Below are positions 27,386 to 35,634 of a DNA stretch of 64,000 nt, one piece after another (position 1 is the stretch's first letter; each line of letters starts with the position of its first letter). The translations under genes were made by a program, and so were the position numbers. A model generated the notes under the pieces. It searched no databases. It was not told the origin of the DNA and was given only the letters and a program-made list of their open reading frames with translations. Where the stretch lies: positions 23,219 through 87,218 of the forward strand of contig CALJWL010000001.1 in the NCBI GenBank assembly GCA_937974565.1, in the 5' to 3' direction. The stretch comes from an uncultured Arenicella sp. GTDB taxonomy: Bacteria; Pseudomonadota; Gammaproteobacteria; Arenicellales; Arenicellaceae.

Positions 27386-28098
27386 GTTTTTGCTTTCGAA
27401 TTCTATTGAAACGGCCAAGGAACTCATGGCTCGTTGGTGTTTGTTAGCCAATTTCTAAATTGTCGCTGTAATTAGTCAGCGTTGGCTCTCAATCAAGTCT
27501 CACTCGATATGGCTTTGTTGCGATCTAAGCCCATGATTAGGCGCGTTATAGGCACTTTAAAAGATAATTTAAAAGTCTTTTAATGAGTCCATTTCAGCGA
27601 ACCAAGTTTGACCAATGTGTTTTTGAGGTGACGATAATAGGTCATGATCTCAATCAGATTGATGCCGGTCAGCATGATCGCAAAATCAATGCAAAAATGC
27701 TAGCGCGAATTTAAGGAAGCTTGCCTTTAAACACCAGTAAGCTCAGTGAGCTTTGTCTTTTCTAATGCGAACAGATTGGTTAAACAACCTCTAAAGAGCT
27801 TACGACTCATTATAAGCGTTCTTAGCTGTGATTGCGCATTCATTGGTGTTTCTTGAAATGCTGTTCATAGATACCGCAATCAATGCTTTGATTCTTTGAT
27901 TGTTTGCTAGTCCAGAGTATTTATAATTAATCCGGATCTTACTAAAGGTGCGATTCACTTTAAACTTAGCTACAATTCTCTAAAACTAATTACAATAAAA
28001 AGCTAATTGAGTTAGTAATTAACCGCACTTGCTTGTTGACTTAGGTTGCATTTCAAATGTTTAGGTACACATAACTCTCGACGCTCGTAGGAAAAATA
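27386..28098. other. Intergenic region upstream of ppx and cytochrome c4
   Basis: About 700 bases between divergent genes. No intact gene. On the minus strand the frame 27580-27699 (39 codons, no clear start) reads as plausible protein, with NLIEIMTYYRHLKNTLVKLG, and may be the tail of a lost gene. A small inverted repeat (aagctc/gagctt) followed by Ts lies near 27738-27760. The 150 bases before ppx are AT-rich and should include its promoter. Confidence 0.35.
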
Positions 28099-29619
28099 AT
28101 GAATGAGCCATTAGGTCATAATCTTAGTGTGAAGCCAGAAGAATGCTACGCGGCGGTCGATCTGGGCTCAAATAGCTTTCATTTAGTTGTTTCACAATAC
28201 ATAAATGGACAATTTACTGTTATTGATAGGCAACGCGAAGTTGTGCGTTTGGCCGGTGGGCTCGATGAAAACAACCGCCTTACTGACGAAGTGGCTGAAC
28301 GGGCTCTGCGTTGTTTGACCGAATTTGGTCAATTGTTAAGAAGCTTGCCTGATGAAAACATTCGCGCGGTTGGCACTAATGCGCTACGAAGGCTTAGGGA
28401 TAAAGGACCATTTCTTGAGCGTGCTGAAGCAGCACTGGGTCACAGCATTGAAATTATCGCTGGCCGTGAAGAGGCGCGATTAATTTATCTTGGCGTTTCA
28501 AAATGGTCTGCCGGTGGTGATGAGTCACGATTGGTCATTGATATCGGCGGAGGAAGCACTGAGATTATCGCAGGAAAAGGTGACCAGGCCACGGTTAGAG
28601 AAAGCTTGGAAGTCGGTTGCGTTACGCTGAGTAAGCAACTTTTCCCTGATGGTAAGTTAACCGAAAAGCGGTTCCGCAAAGCAGTTCTAGCCGCGGAATT
28701 AGCGATTCAGCCAGTGGTAGAGCAATTTCGTTTACAAGGCTGGAATCAGGTTATTGGCTGTTCTGGTACAATGAAATCCATTGCAGCATCAATGCTTGGC
28801 GGCGGTTGGTCGAAAGATGGAATGCACAAAGATGGTTTGTATCGCTTAGTGGAGAGCGCGGTCAACGCTAAGCACATTGATAATTTGAATTTGACCGGCC
28901 TCTCGCGTGACCGGGGACCCGTGTTTGCTGGCGGTTTGTCTATTGTCATCGCCTTATTTGAGTTGTTTGATATTCGTGAAATGTCGGTCTCAGATATTGC
29001 GTTACGTGAAGGTGTGTTATTTGATTTAGTGGGCCGCTCTTCACCTGAGGATATTCGTGATATTACCGTCTCGGCAATGCAAACTCAGTGGGCCGTTGAC
29101 GTCGCTCAAGCTGACATGGTTAATCGAACGGCAATGCATTTATATCATGAGTTGAATTCGAATTGGGATATCCAAAGTTCATGGTACGAATCTGTGTTGA
29201 GATGGTCCAGTCAGTTGCATGAGATTGGTCTTAGAATCAGTCACGACGGCTATCATAAACATGGTTCTTACATTGTGGCGAACGGTGATATGGCTGGGTT
29301 TGCACGCCGAGATCAGCTTCTGTTGGCGGCACTGATAAAAGGGCACAGACGAAAATTTCCTCTGGCTATCTTTGAAGAGCTTCCGTCCAGCATTGTTACT
29401 CCGGCAAAACGTTTAGCGGTGTTGTTGAGGCTTTCTGTATTGCTCAACCGCGGCCGAGTTTCACAAGAGCTTGAAAAACTCAGCGTATCGGTGGAAGGGC
29501 AGGAGCTGCAGTTGAAATTCGCTAAAAACTGGTTGGAGTCACACCCGCTGACTTATGCCGATCTAAAGCAAGAGCAAGCTTGGCTTAAGACGGTTGGTTA
29601 TAAGTTGAAGTTTAACTAA
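28099..29619 (+). CDS. ppx: Exopolyphosphatase / pppGpp phosphohydrolase (Ppx/GppA family)
   Basis: 506 aa, standard Ppx length. The N-terminal ASKHA ATPase-like fold shows YAAVDLGSNSFHLVV (residues 18-32), the phosphate-2 motif VIDIGGGSTEII (about 147-158) and GCSGTMKSIAASM. The C-terminal half is the HD-like helical domain (for example SSQLHEIGLRISHDGYHKH, with the HE/HD residues). The enzyme removes terminal phosphate from polyphosphate, and paralogues act on pppGpp. It faces ppk1 (polyphosphate kinase), 6 kb downstream, suggesting that the two were neighbours before insertions. Confidence 0.93.
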   Translation: MNEPLGHNLSVKPEECYAAVDLGSNSFHLVVSQYINGQFTVIDRQREVVRLAGGLDENNRLTDEVAERALRCLTEFGQLLRSLPDENIRAVGTNALRRLRDKGPFLERAEAALGHSIEIIAGREEARLIYLGVSKWSAGGDESRLVIDIGGGSTEIIAGKGDQATVRESLEVGCVTLSKQLFPDGKLTEKRFRKAVLAAELAIQPVVEQFRLQGWNQVIGCSGTMKSIAASMLGGGWSKDGMHKDGLYRLVESAVNAKHIDNLNLTGLSRDRGPVFAGGLSIVIALFELFDIREMSVSDIALREGVLFDLVGRSSPEDIRDITVSAMQTQWAVDVAQADMVNRTAMHLYHELNSNWDIQSSWYESVLRWSSQLHEIGLRISHDGYHKHGSYIVANGDMAGFARRDQLLLAALIKGHRRKFPLAIFEELPSSIVTPAKRLAVLLRLSVLLNRGRVSQELEKLSVSVEGQELQLKFAKNWLESHPLTYADLKQEQAWLKTVGYKLKFN

Positions 29620-29792
29620 TAGCCCTTTTGACAAACTCATTCTTTGAGCAACTGTTCTTTTTCCCCAGAGCGCAATAACACGTTTGAGGCTTGCAATAAA
29701 CACCAAGCTCATAGGCGTTTCTGCATTACCATAAAAGCTTATTGTCGTACCATGCGTGGTTGTCCATAAACCTTCAGATAAAAATTTAGGGA
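29620..29792. other. Spacer between ppx and the mobile element
   Basis: 172 bases after the ppx stop codon, before the left inverted repeat of the element. No gene, and no convincing terminator stem for ppx was found here. The sequence just outside the repeat is AT-rich (aaaatttaggga). Confidence 0.4.
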
Positions 29793-29814
29793 ATATATTG
29801 ATTGCCCCATAACT
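29793..29814 (+). repeat. Left terminal inverted repeat of the IS1595-type element
   Basis: Matches the reverse complement of 32947-32968 at 20 of 22 positions, including 15 consecutive bases (atatattgattgccc). It overlaps a small hairpin (gcccc at 29804-29808 pairing with ggggc at 29815-29819, followed by tttta) that could block read-through transcription into the transposase gene. Confidence 0.8.
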
Positions 29815-29862
29815 GGGGCTTTTATTTTTGCAGATTTGGGGCATATAGTAGAAAATTAAAGC

Positions 29863-30777
29863 ATGAGAAAAGCCGAGACATTATCAATTTATTCCTTCAT
29901 GGAAAAGTTTCCTGATGAGGCAAGTGCAGTTACTTTTTTTTGAAAAGCAAATATGGGGAGAAAACCCTGTTTGCCCTATTGTGATTCAAAAAACACAGCT
30001 AAAAGAGCGAAACGTCACAGACATAGATGTTGTTCATGTAGAAAAGATTTTACGGTTCGCATTGGGACTATTTTTGAAAACTCATGCTTAAAGTTGCATA
30101 AATGGTTGTATGCTATGTATTTAGTTGTTACTTCAAGAAAAGGCATATCTAGTTTGCAGTTATCAAAAGAAATTGGCGTTATCCAAAAGACTGTTTGGTT
30201 TATGTTGCAACGCCTTCGTGAAGCATGCATCTCAGAGTCATCACCAATGTTAAAAGGTGTTGTTGAAGCAAATGAAGTCTATCTAGGCGGTAAAGAAAAA
30301 AATAAACATGCTAGTAAGCGAACTAAAGGCCGTAGCACAAAAACTAAAGTAGCAGTTGTTGGTTTACGTGAGCGTGGTGGGCAAGTTAAAACTAAGGCTT
30401 TTTCTGGAATTACTGCGTCAGGTATGCAAGAATTCATCGATCAAAATGTGGAGCGTGGCAGCGTCTTATGTACTGACGAAGCACGCTTTTATCGACCTGT
30501 TACAGGTTATCAAAAATTGGTAGTAAATCACTCAATGAGCGAATTTGTTAACGCTATGGCTTCAACTAACGGTATTGAGAGTGTTTGGGCAGTTTTAAAA
30601 CGTGGTTATCACGGCACTTTTCATCACTTTAGCAAAAAGCATGTTGATCGTTACGTGAATGAATTCATGTTTAGATTAAATCAAGGGAATTGTCAGATTG
30701 ACACGGTAGATCGAATGAAAAGCCTTATCGCTGCTTCAGTAGATAAGCATGTTTCATACAGGGAGTTGATAGCATGA
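29863..30777 (+). pseudogene. IS1595 family transposase, disabled
   Basis: The natural start is the ATG at 29863 (MRKAETLSIYSFMEKFPDEA), but an in-frame TGA follows at 29941-29943 after an eight-T run. Reading one T fewer gives the expected FFEKQIWGENPVCP, and restoring one C in the ccc at about 29973 returns to the downstream frame at YCDSKNT. So two compensating one-base indels break the zinc-ribbon region; the intact frame runs from 29953 (274 aa). The rest is a clear ISXO2-like DDE transposase: a second zinc-ribbon pair CCSC, VWFMLQRLREAC, VEANEVYLGGKEK, LCTDEARFY and NGIESVWAVLKRGYHGTFHH. The first catalytic Asp (D-E-x-Y-L-G-G) is Asn107 here. A dead transposase is the simplest reading; sequencing error in homopolymers could explain the indels but not the Asn. 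Confidence 0.85.
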
Positions 30778-30823
30778 TTAGCAATCATATTGTAAGAATG
30801 AAATTATTTAAAAGGAGTTAAAA

Positions 30824-31837
30824 ATGCACCCACATTATAAAGGGAAAAAGGGTCAAATTTACAATACAGACTCACTCAAATTCATGGCTAAACAGGATGA
30901 TGAATCCGTAAATTTGATAATGACATCGCCACCATTTGGCCTTGTCAGAAAAAAAGATTATGGCAATGCTGATGCCGATGAATACCTAGAATGGTTCAAA
31001 CCATTTGCAGAACAATTTAATAGAATCTTAAAAGATGACGGATCGTTAGTAATTGACATAGGTGGAGCTTGGATACCAGGCCAACCAACAAGGTCTCTAT
31101 ATCACTATGAGCTAATGATTATGCTGTGTAAAGAATACGACTTTCATCTAGCCCAAGATTTCTTTTGGTGGAACCCATCAAAATTGCCCACTCCAGCAGA
31201 ATGGGTGAACATAAGAAGAATAAGAGTCAAGGATGCCATTAACTGCGTATGGTGGCTATCCAAAACACCTTGGCCGAAGGCCAGCAATAGACGTGTTTTG
31301 CTGCCTTATAGTGATTCAATGAAAGGGCTACTTAAGAACGGATATAAAGCAAAAAAGAGGCCGAGTGGACATGATATTAGCGATAAATTTTCTAATAATA
31401 ATGGAGCGGCTATTCCACCCAACTTAATAGCCATTGCCAACACAGAAAGCAATTCATCCTATATGGTGAAATGCAAAGAAAATAATATTAAGCCTCACCC
31501 AGCTCGTTTTCCTGCTGATTTGCCTGAGTTTTTTATCAGAATGCTGACTGATCCTGACGATTTTGTTCTTGATCCATTCGGTGGTTCTTGTGTAACTGGA
31601 GAGGTGGCTGAACGCCTTGATAGAAAATGGGCTTGCGTTGAATTAGACAAAGATTACTGTGATGGTGGTAAGCTACGTTTCCCTGTGTCAAAGATAGACC
31701 GCAAATTCCCAACCTATGGGCTATCTCATCCAGCAGCGCTCTGGAATGACTCTGAAGAAGAAGAATTACCCTCCGATGGTGGTAAAAGCAGGCCAGCAAA
31801 AAAACTAGACAAGGAGGCAGAAGTTGCCAGCAATTAA
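30824..31837 (+). CDS. Type II DNA methyltransferase, N4-cytosine (beta class) type
   Basis: 337 aa. Catalytic motif IV is TSPPFG (residues 34-39); S-P-P-F is typical of N4-methylcytosine enzymes rather than the D/N-P-P-Y of N6-adenine enzymes. The AdoMet-binding motif I, DPFGGSCVTGEVAE (250-263), follows it, preceded by motif X HPARFPADLPEFFIRMLT (225-242); the order IV then X-I defines the beta class. The long region between (about 75-220) should contain the target-recognition part. A good Shine-Dalgarno site (aaggagt) precedes the ATG. It overlaps the endonuclease gene by 14 bases and would protect the host DNA from it. The recognition sequence cannot be deduced. Confidence 0.92.
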   Translation: MHPHYKGKKGQIYNTDSLKFMAKQDDESVNLIMTSPPFGLVRKKDYGNADADEYLEWFKPFAEQFNRILKDDGSLVIDIGGAWIPGQPTRSLYHYELMIMLCKEYDFHLAQDFFWWNPSKLPTPAEWVNIRRIRVKDAINCVWWLSKTPWPKASNRRVLLPYSDSMKGLLKNGYKAKKRPSGHDISDKFSNNNGAAIPPNLIAIANTESNSSYMVKCKENNIKPHPARFPADLPEFFIRMLTDPDDFVLDPFGGSCVTGEVAERLDRKWACVELDKDYCDGGKLRFPVSKIDRKFPTYGLSHPAALWNDSEEEELPSDGGKSRPAKKLDKEAEVASN

Positions 31838-32831
31838 CCCCAACGCGATAGTCAACCAACTATTAAATGCAATACATGAGTCTGGTGGAACAGGGGCATA
31901 CGTTTCAAAAAGTGTAAGAACACACCCTCGTAAGTTTCTTATAAATTATTTCGGCGAGCGTTATAACGTATGGGTCTATATTTGGACATTGACACATGGA
32001 GGCAGAGTGTCTTTACCTAACGAATTTAGGATACAGATGACTTCTGTAGAGTCTCCACTAGAGATGAATCCTGATGGCATTACTGTCTTGATGGGTTATC
32101 ACCCAGACCTAGAGATGTTTGCAGGATTTGATTTAAGAAAGCACCACACTTTTACTGCTGGATCACCATCAGTACAAATTGATATTAGCGCGCTCAATGA
32201 CGCACTTCAAAATGGCCTTTCATTCGTTACAAAAGATAACGATGAGATAGCTATCGGTGTTCGTCCAGACCAATTTCTTGTCTATTGTATCAATGCCGAA
32301 CCATTGCATATTTTTGGTGCGGAACAAGAAATGACTCGGATACTAAGTCGCGCTGCTTCCCTAGAAGAAATACCTGAAGAAACCATAGAAGACTTAGCTG
32401 TAGACAGAAAAATAGTCGTCGAGAGCATTCGGAAAAAGTCACGAGATGCAAGCTTCAAAAAAATAGTTATGAGCGCTTATGACAACCGCTGCGCGGTCAC
32501 TAGAATGCAACTTAGACTTGTAGATGCAGCACATATTTTACCAGTAGCCGCAGATAACAGTAGTGACCATGTAACAAATGGAGTAGCGTTATCGCCAACA
32601 TTCCATAGAGCTTATGACAACTGTCTTATTTATTTTGACCAAGATTTTTTCGTTAGATTAAACAATGAAAAAGTTTCTGAATTAAGAGAAACTAATTTGT
32701 TGGGAGGGCTAGATACATTTTCCAGCTTCATGGATCGAAAAATACACCTGCCATTTGATCAAAGCCAAAGACCGAGAGCAGAGTATATAGAACTAGCGAA
32801 TCTATATAGAAGAATACCAGATTATTTATAG
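31824..32831 (+). CDS. HNH restriction endonuclease (HNH_2-like)
   Basis: 335 aa, starting at TTG with a strong AAGGAGGC Shine-Dalgarno site 6 bases upstream. The C-terminal HNH nuclease core lies at about 215-275: RCAVTRMQL, then AAHILPV with His237, TNGVAL with Asn252 and FHRAYD with His261, matching the HNH_2 pattern of restriction enzymes. The N-terminal 180 residues (RVSLPNEFRIQMT; GYHPDLEMFAGFDLRKH) probably form the DNA-recognition domain; I do not recognise a named family for it. The overlap with the upstream methyltransferase gene strongly supports a type II restriction-modification pair. Cleavage specificity is unknown. An orphan or modification-dependent nuclease is less likely given the pairing. 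Confidence 0.88.
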   Translation: MPAINPNAIVNQLLNAIHESGGTGAYVSKSVRTHPRKFLINYFGERYNVWVYIWTLTHGGRVSLPNEFRIQMTSVESPLEMNPDGITVLMGYHPDLEMFAGFDLRKHHTFTAGSPSVQIDISALNDALQNGLSFVTKDNDEIAIGVRPDQFLVYCINAEPLHIFGAEQEMTRILSRAASLEEIPEETIEDLAVDRKIVVESIRKKSRDASFKKIVMSAYDNRCAVTRMQLRLVDAAHILPVAADNSSDHVTNGVALSPTFHRAYDNCLIYFDQDFFVRLNNEKVSELRETNLLGGLDTFSSFMDRKIHLPFDQSQRPRAEYIELANLYRRIPDYL

Positions 32832-32845
32832 AGCCTCATAAAAAA

Positions 32846-32947
32846 ATGAAAGATAAAGATCTAAACAATCTAGCTCGCTGCGTTAAAAAAATGTCTGATT
32901 TTAAACCTGAAGCGCCGCTAAAAAGCCTCAAGATTGCGGAAGACTAA
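32846..32947 (+). CDS. Possible 33-residue ORF at the right end of the element
   Basis: A short frame from ATG 32846 to the TAA at 32945-32947, with lysine-rich coding-like content (MKDKDLNNLARCVKKMSDF and so on). The stop codon touches the first base of the right inverted repeat. No clear Shine-Dalgarno site is seen. It could be a small passenger peptide, or a gene start left behind by an earlier rearrangement. No function is assigned. Confidence 0.2.
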   Translation: MKDKDLNNLARCVKKMSDFKPEAPLKSLKIAED

Positions 32948-32968
32948 GTTTTAGGGCAATCAATATAT
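32947..32968 (-). repeat. Right terminal inverted repeat of the IS1595-type element
   Basis: Reads gggcaatcaatatat on the plus strand, the exact reverse complement of the left end's core; mismatches with the left repeat are only at inner positions 16 and 18 of 22. The sequence immediately outside (aatttctaaaa) is AT-rich. Confidence 0.8.
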
Positions 32969-32988
32969 AATTTCTAAAATTTATTAAA

Positions 32989-35511
32989 ATGACACGAGAA
33001 CCTAACGTTTATCACTTTCTTAGCGTTTCAGTGTTGTTTTTTCTTTCTGGCTGGGCCGCCTTGGTTTATGAAGTGTTGTGGATGAAAGAACTCTCTTTGC
33101 TGTTTGGCAACAGTTCACAGGCGGCAGCGGCTACGTTGGCGGCTTTTTTACCGGCATCGCTGCCGGAAACGCTTTTTGGGGGCGTCGCGCATCAAAATTA
33201 TCACGCCCACTGATGATGTATGGGGTTCTTGAAATTTGTATTACGCTGTGCGCGGTTCTCTATTTTGTTGTCTATTCTGCTTACGACGCAGTGTACCCAA
33301 CGCTTTTTCGTTTTTTTAATCAAGCTCCGGTACTGTTTACGTTGGTCAAATTTTCATTGGCGATGGTGCTTTTTTTCCCAGCCGCTTTTTTTATGGGCGG
33401 CACGCTACCGGTGATGACACAACATCTGGTGCGCAACTCTAAAACACTTGGTCAGCGCGCATCACTCTTGTACGCAATCAATACCTTTGGAGCGGCCAGT
33501 GGTGCCGTAGCAGCCGGTTTTTATTTACCTCAAACCCTAGGCGTTGATACCTCTTATTGGCTTGCCATGGGAGTCACACTGTTGGTTGGGGTGATGGCAA
33601 TGATAGCTGGTCGCAGTACATCGCCTTTGAGGGAGTTGTCTGAGCCTAAGGTTTATCAACCACGTTTTGATCATCAAGAAACCAGCAGTGACGTATTTTC
33701 CTCAAAAACGTTGACTGCATTGGCATTTCTGTCGGGTTTTTCAGATCTTGCATTGCAGGTACTGTGGGTCCGAATGTTTGCGCAGGTTTTGCATAACTCT
33801 GTGTACAGCTACGCCGCTATCCTAGCGGTTTTTTTAATCTCCTTGGCCATGGGGGGAGTCACCGCCCGTGAGTTGATTAACCGGCACGTTAATACGCGTA
33901 ATTTTTTGCCTCTGTTGTTTACTGTAAATGCGCTGCTTGTGGCTGGGTCTCCAACTCTTTTTCACAGTTTGACCGGAGGTGGTGCCTATATTGGTGGCAA
34001 TGGCACTTTTGCCGACTATCTGTTACAGGTATTTTTAATAACCACTCTTGTTATCGGCATTCCAACGGTAGCGATGGGCGTTGTGCTTCCTTATCTTTTT
34101 AAGTTAGCTGAGAATGGCAATTTTGGTCCTGGCGAAACGGTAGGCCGTTTGGTGACGATCAATACTCTAGGCGCAATATTTGGTTTAGTTGTGGCTGGTT
34201 TTATTCTACTTCAGTCACTTGGTTTATGGGCGAGTCTAAAAACGGTTGCTGTTCTTTATTTAGTCGCTGGCATCTGGTTGTTACTGAGTTACCCAACACA
34301 AAGTGTTATGACTAAAGCGGCTCCAATTTTAGGTTTGCTAATCTTAACTACCGTGTTGGACACAACCACGTTACCGCTGGTAAGAATTGATGCCATTGGT
34401 AAAAATGAAACTCTACTTAAAGTCTGGGAGGGAGCCGATGCCACTGTGGCTGTTGTTCGACGAGATGGCCACCTTCGTACCAAGTTAAATAATTGGTATA
34501 CCTTAGGTGGAACAGCTGATATGGCCGACACAACAAACTCAAACCCACCTTCCTATGTCACTGCACCCCAACCCAAAGAGCGTGTTTTACCTGGGTTTGG
34601 GCACCGGCATTACGGCGGGAACGGCGCTTCATTACCCTGTTGATGAGGTAATCATTAGTGAAATTGCACCGTCGGCGATTCAGGCATCAAAAGAATTCTT
34701 TGAAGATCATACTAACGGGCTTTACGAAGACCCTCGCGTTACTGTCATAGCTGAAGATGGGCGCAATGTACTACGAGGCTCGAACCAAACATACGACCTT
34801 ATTATTAGCGATTTGTTTATTCCTTGGAAGGCAGGGACAGGAACACTTTATTCCATAGAACACTACACAAAGTCGCTCGAACGTTTGAATTCAGGTGGCA
34901 TGTACGCACAATGGTTACCGCTGTATCAACTCACTCAAGATGAGTTTGCTATTATTGCTCGCTCAATGACGGAGGTGTTTCCCACGGTTTCACTTTGGCG
35001 AGGCAACTTTTATGGTCATAAAGCGGTAGTCGCTCTGGTGGGTCACCAGAATGACTTTTCTCTTAAAAACAGATCTTCTATATTTTCTCATTCTAAGTTT
35101 GCTCTCCTTGACCAGTTAAATGGTCAAGGAGACAGAGTGCCGTTTCTGTCCCATTTTGCTGGCGTACTAAAACGCAGTGATGCACGCATTATCACCGCCC
35201 CGATAAACACCGACAACACACCCATTATTGAATACCTTGCTCCCATTAATCACCGTTTGGAAAAAGCAGGCAAAAAAGAGTGGTTTACAGGTCAACACAT
35301 GCTTGAATTTATTGGTTCAAAATTAAACAATGAAACGTTATCGGTTGAGCCGCATCTTTCTGGTATTGATCAAGCTTGGTATGATGTGATTAAAGCTGGT
35401 TATTACCTGCAAGCTTATTATGTGCTTAAAGATCAAGGACACAAGGACCAGTTAGCCGCTAAGGAAACGTATCATTCACTGGTCAAAAAGGCCGCTAAAT
35501 CGTTGCACTAG
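32989..35511 (+). pseudogene. Spermidine synthase-like membrane protein gene with two frameshifts
   Basis: About 840 codons if repaired. Three frames join into one protein: 32989 to about 33142 (LSGWAALVYEVLWMKELSLL), then to about 34530 (TGIAAGNAFWGRRASKL...FFMGGTLPVMTQHLV and so on, many membrane helices), then to 35511 (SVFYLGLGTGITAG, VIISEIAPSAIQASKEFF, YDLIISDLFIPW). This is the large 'fused MFS/spermidine synthase' type, with a membrane half and a spermidine-synthase-fold methyl/aminopropyl-transferase half. The first break is a six-T run where seven would keep frame; the second is a +1 change at about 34520-34550. The two cancel out. Either a recent pseudogene or two homopolymer sequencing errors. 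Substrate unknown even if intact. Confidence 0.8.
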
Positions 35512-35634
35512 GTTAAATACCATTGCTCTTACTTTAATGCACGATTGCCTTTTTAATGCAGTAAAATGAGCGTTTTTAGAGCATTAAATTTTTTTACTGT
35601 GATTGATTGTTGTCATAAGAAAACCTCTGCGCAG

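Larger units (their letters stand above)
29793..32968 (+). mobile_element. IS1595-type transposon carrying a restriction-modification pair
   Basis: A 3176-bp unit bounded by terminal inverted repeats: both ends read inward atatattgattgccc and continue for 22 bases with 20 matches (29793-29814 and 32947-32968). Inside are an IS1595-family transposase gene (disabled), an N4-cytosine-type methyltransferase and an HNH endonuclease, all on the plus strand. IS1595-family elements are known to include members with passenger genes. No clear 8-bp target duplication is visible; the flanks are AT-rich and atatat at both tips is its own reverse complement, which hides the exact boundary. The element sits between ppx and a spermidine-synthase-like gene and interrupts neither frame. 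Base composition is more AT-rich than the neighbours. Confidence 0.75.

Noticed and set aside
29953..30777. Calling the transposase intact from its internal ATG
   Set aside because: The internal start cuts off the family's N terminus and part of the zinc ribbon, and the first catalytic Asp reads as Asn, so a functional call is not supported.
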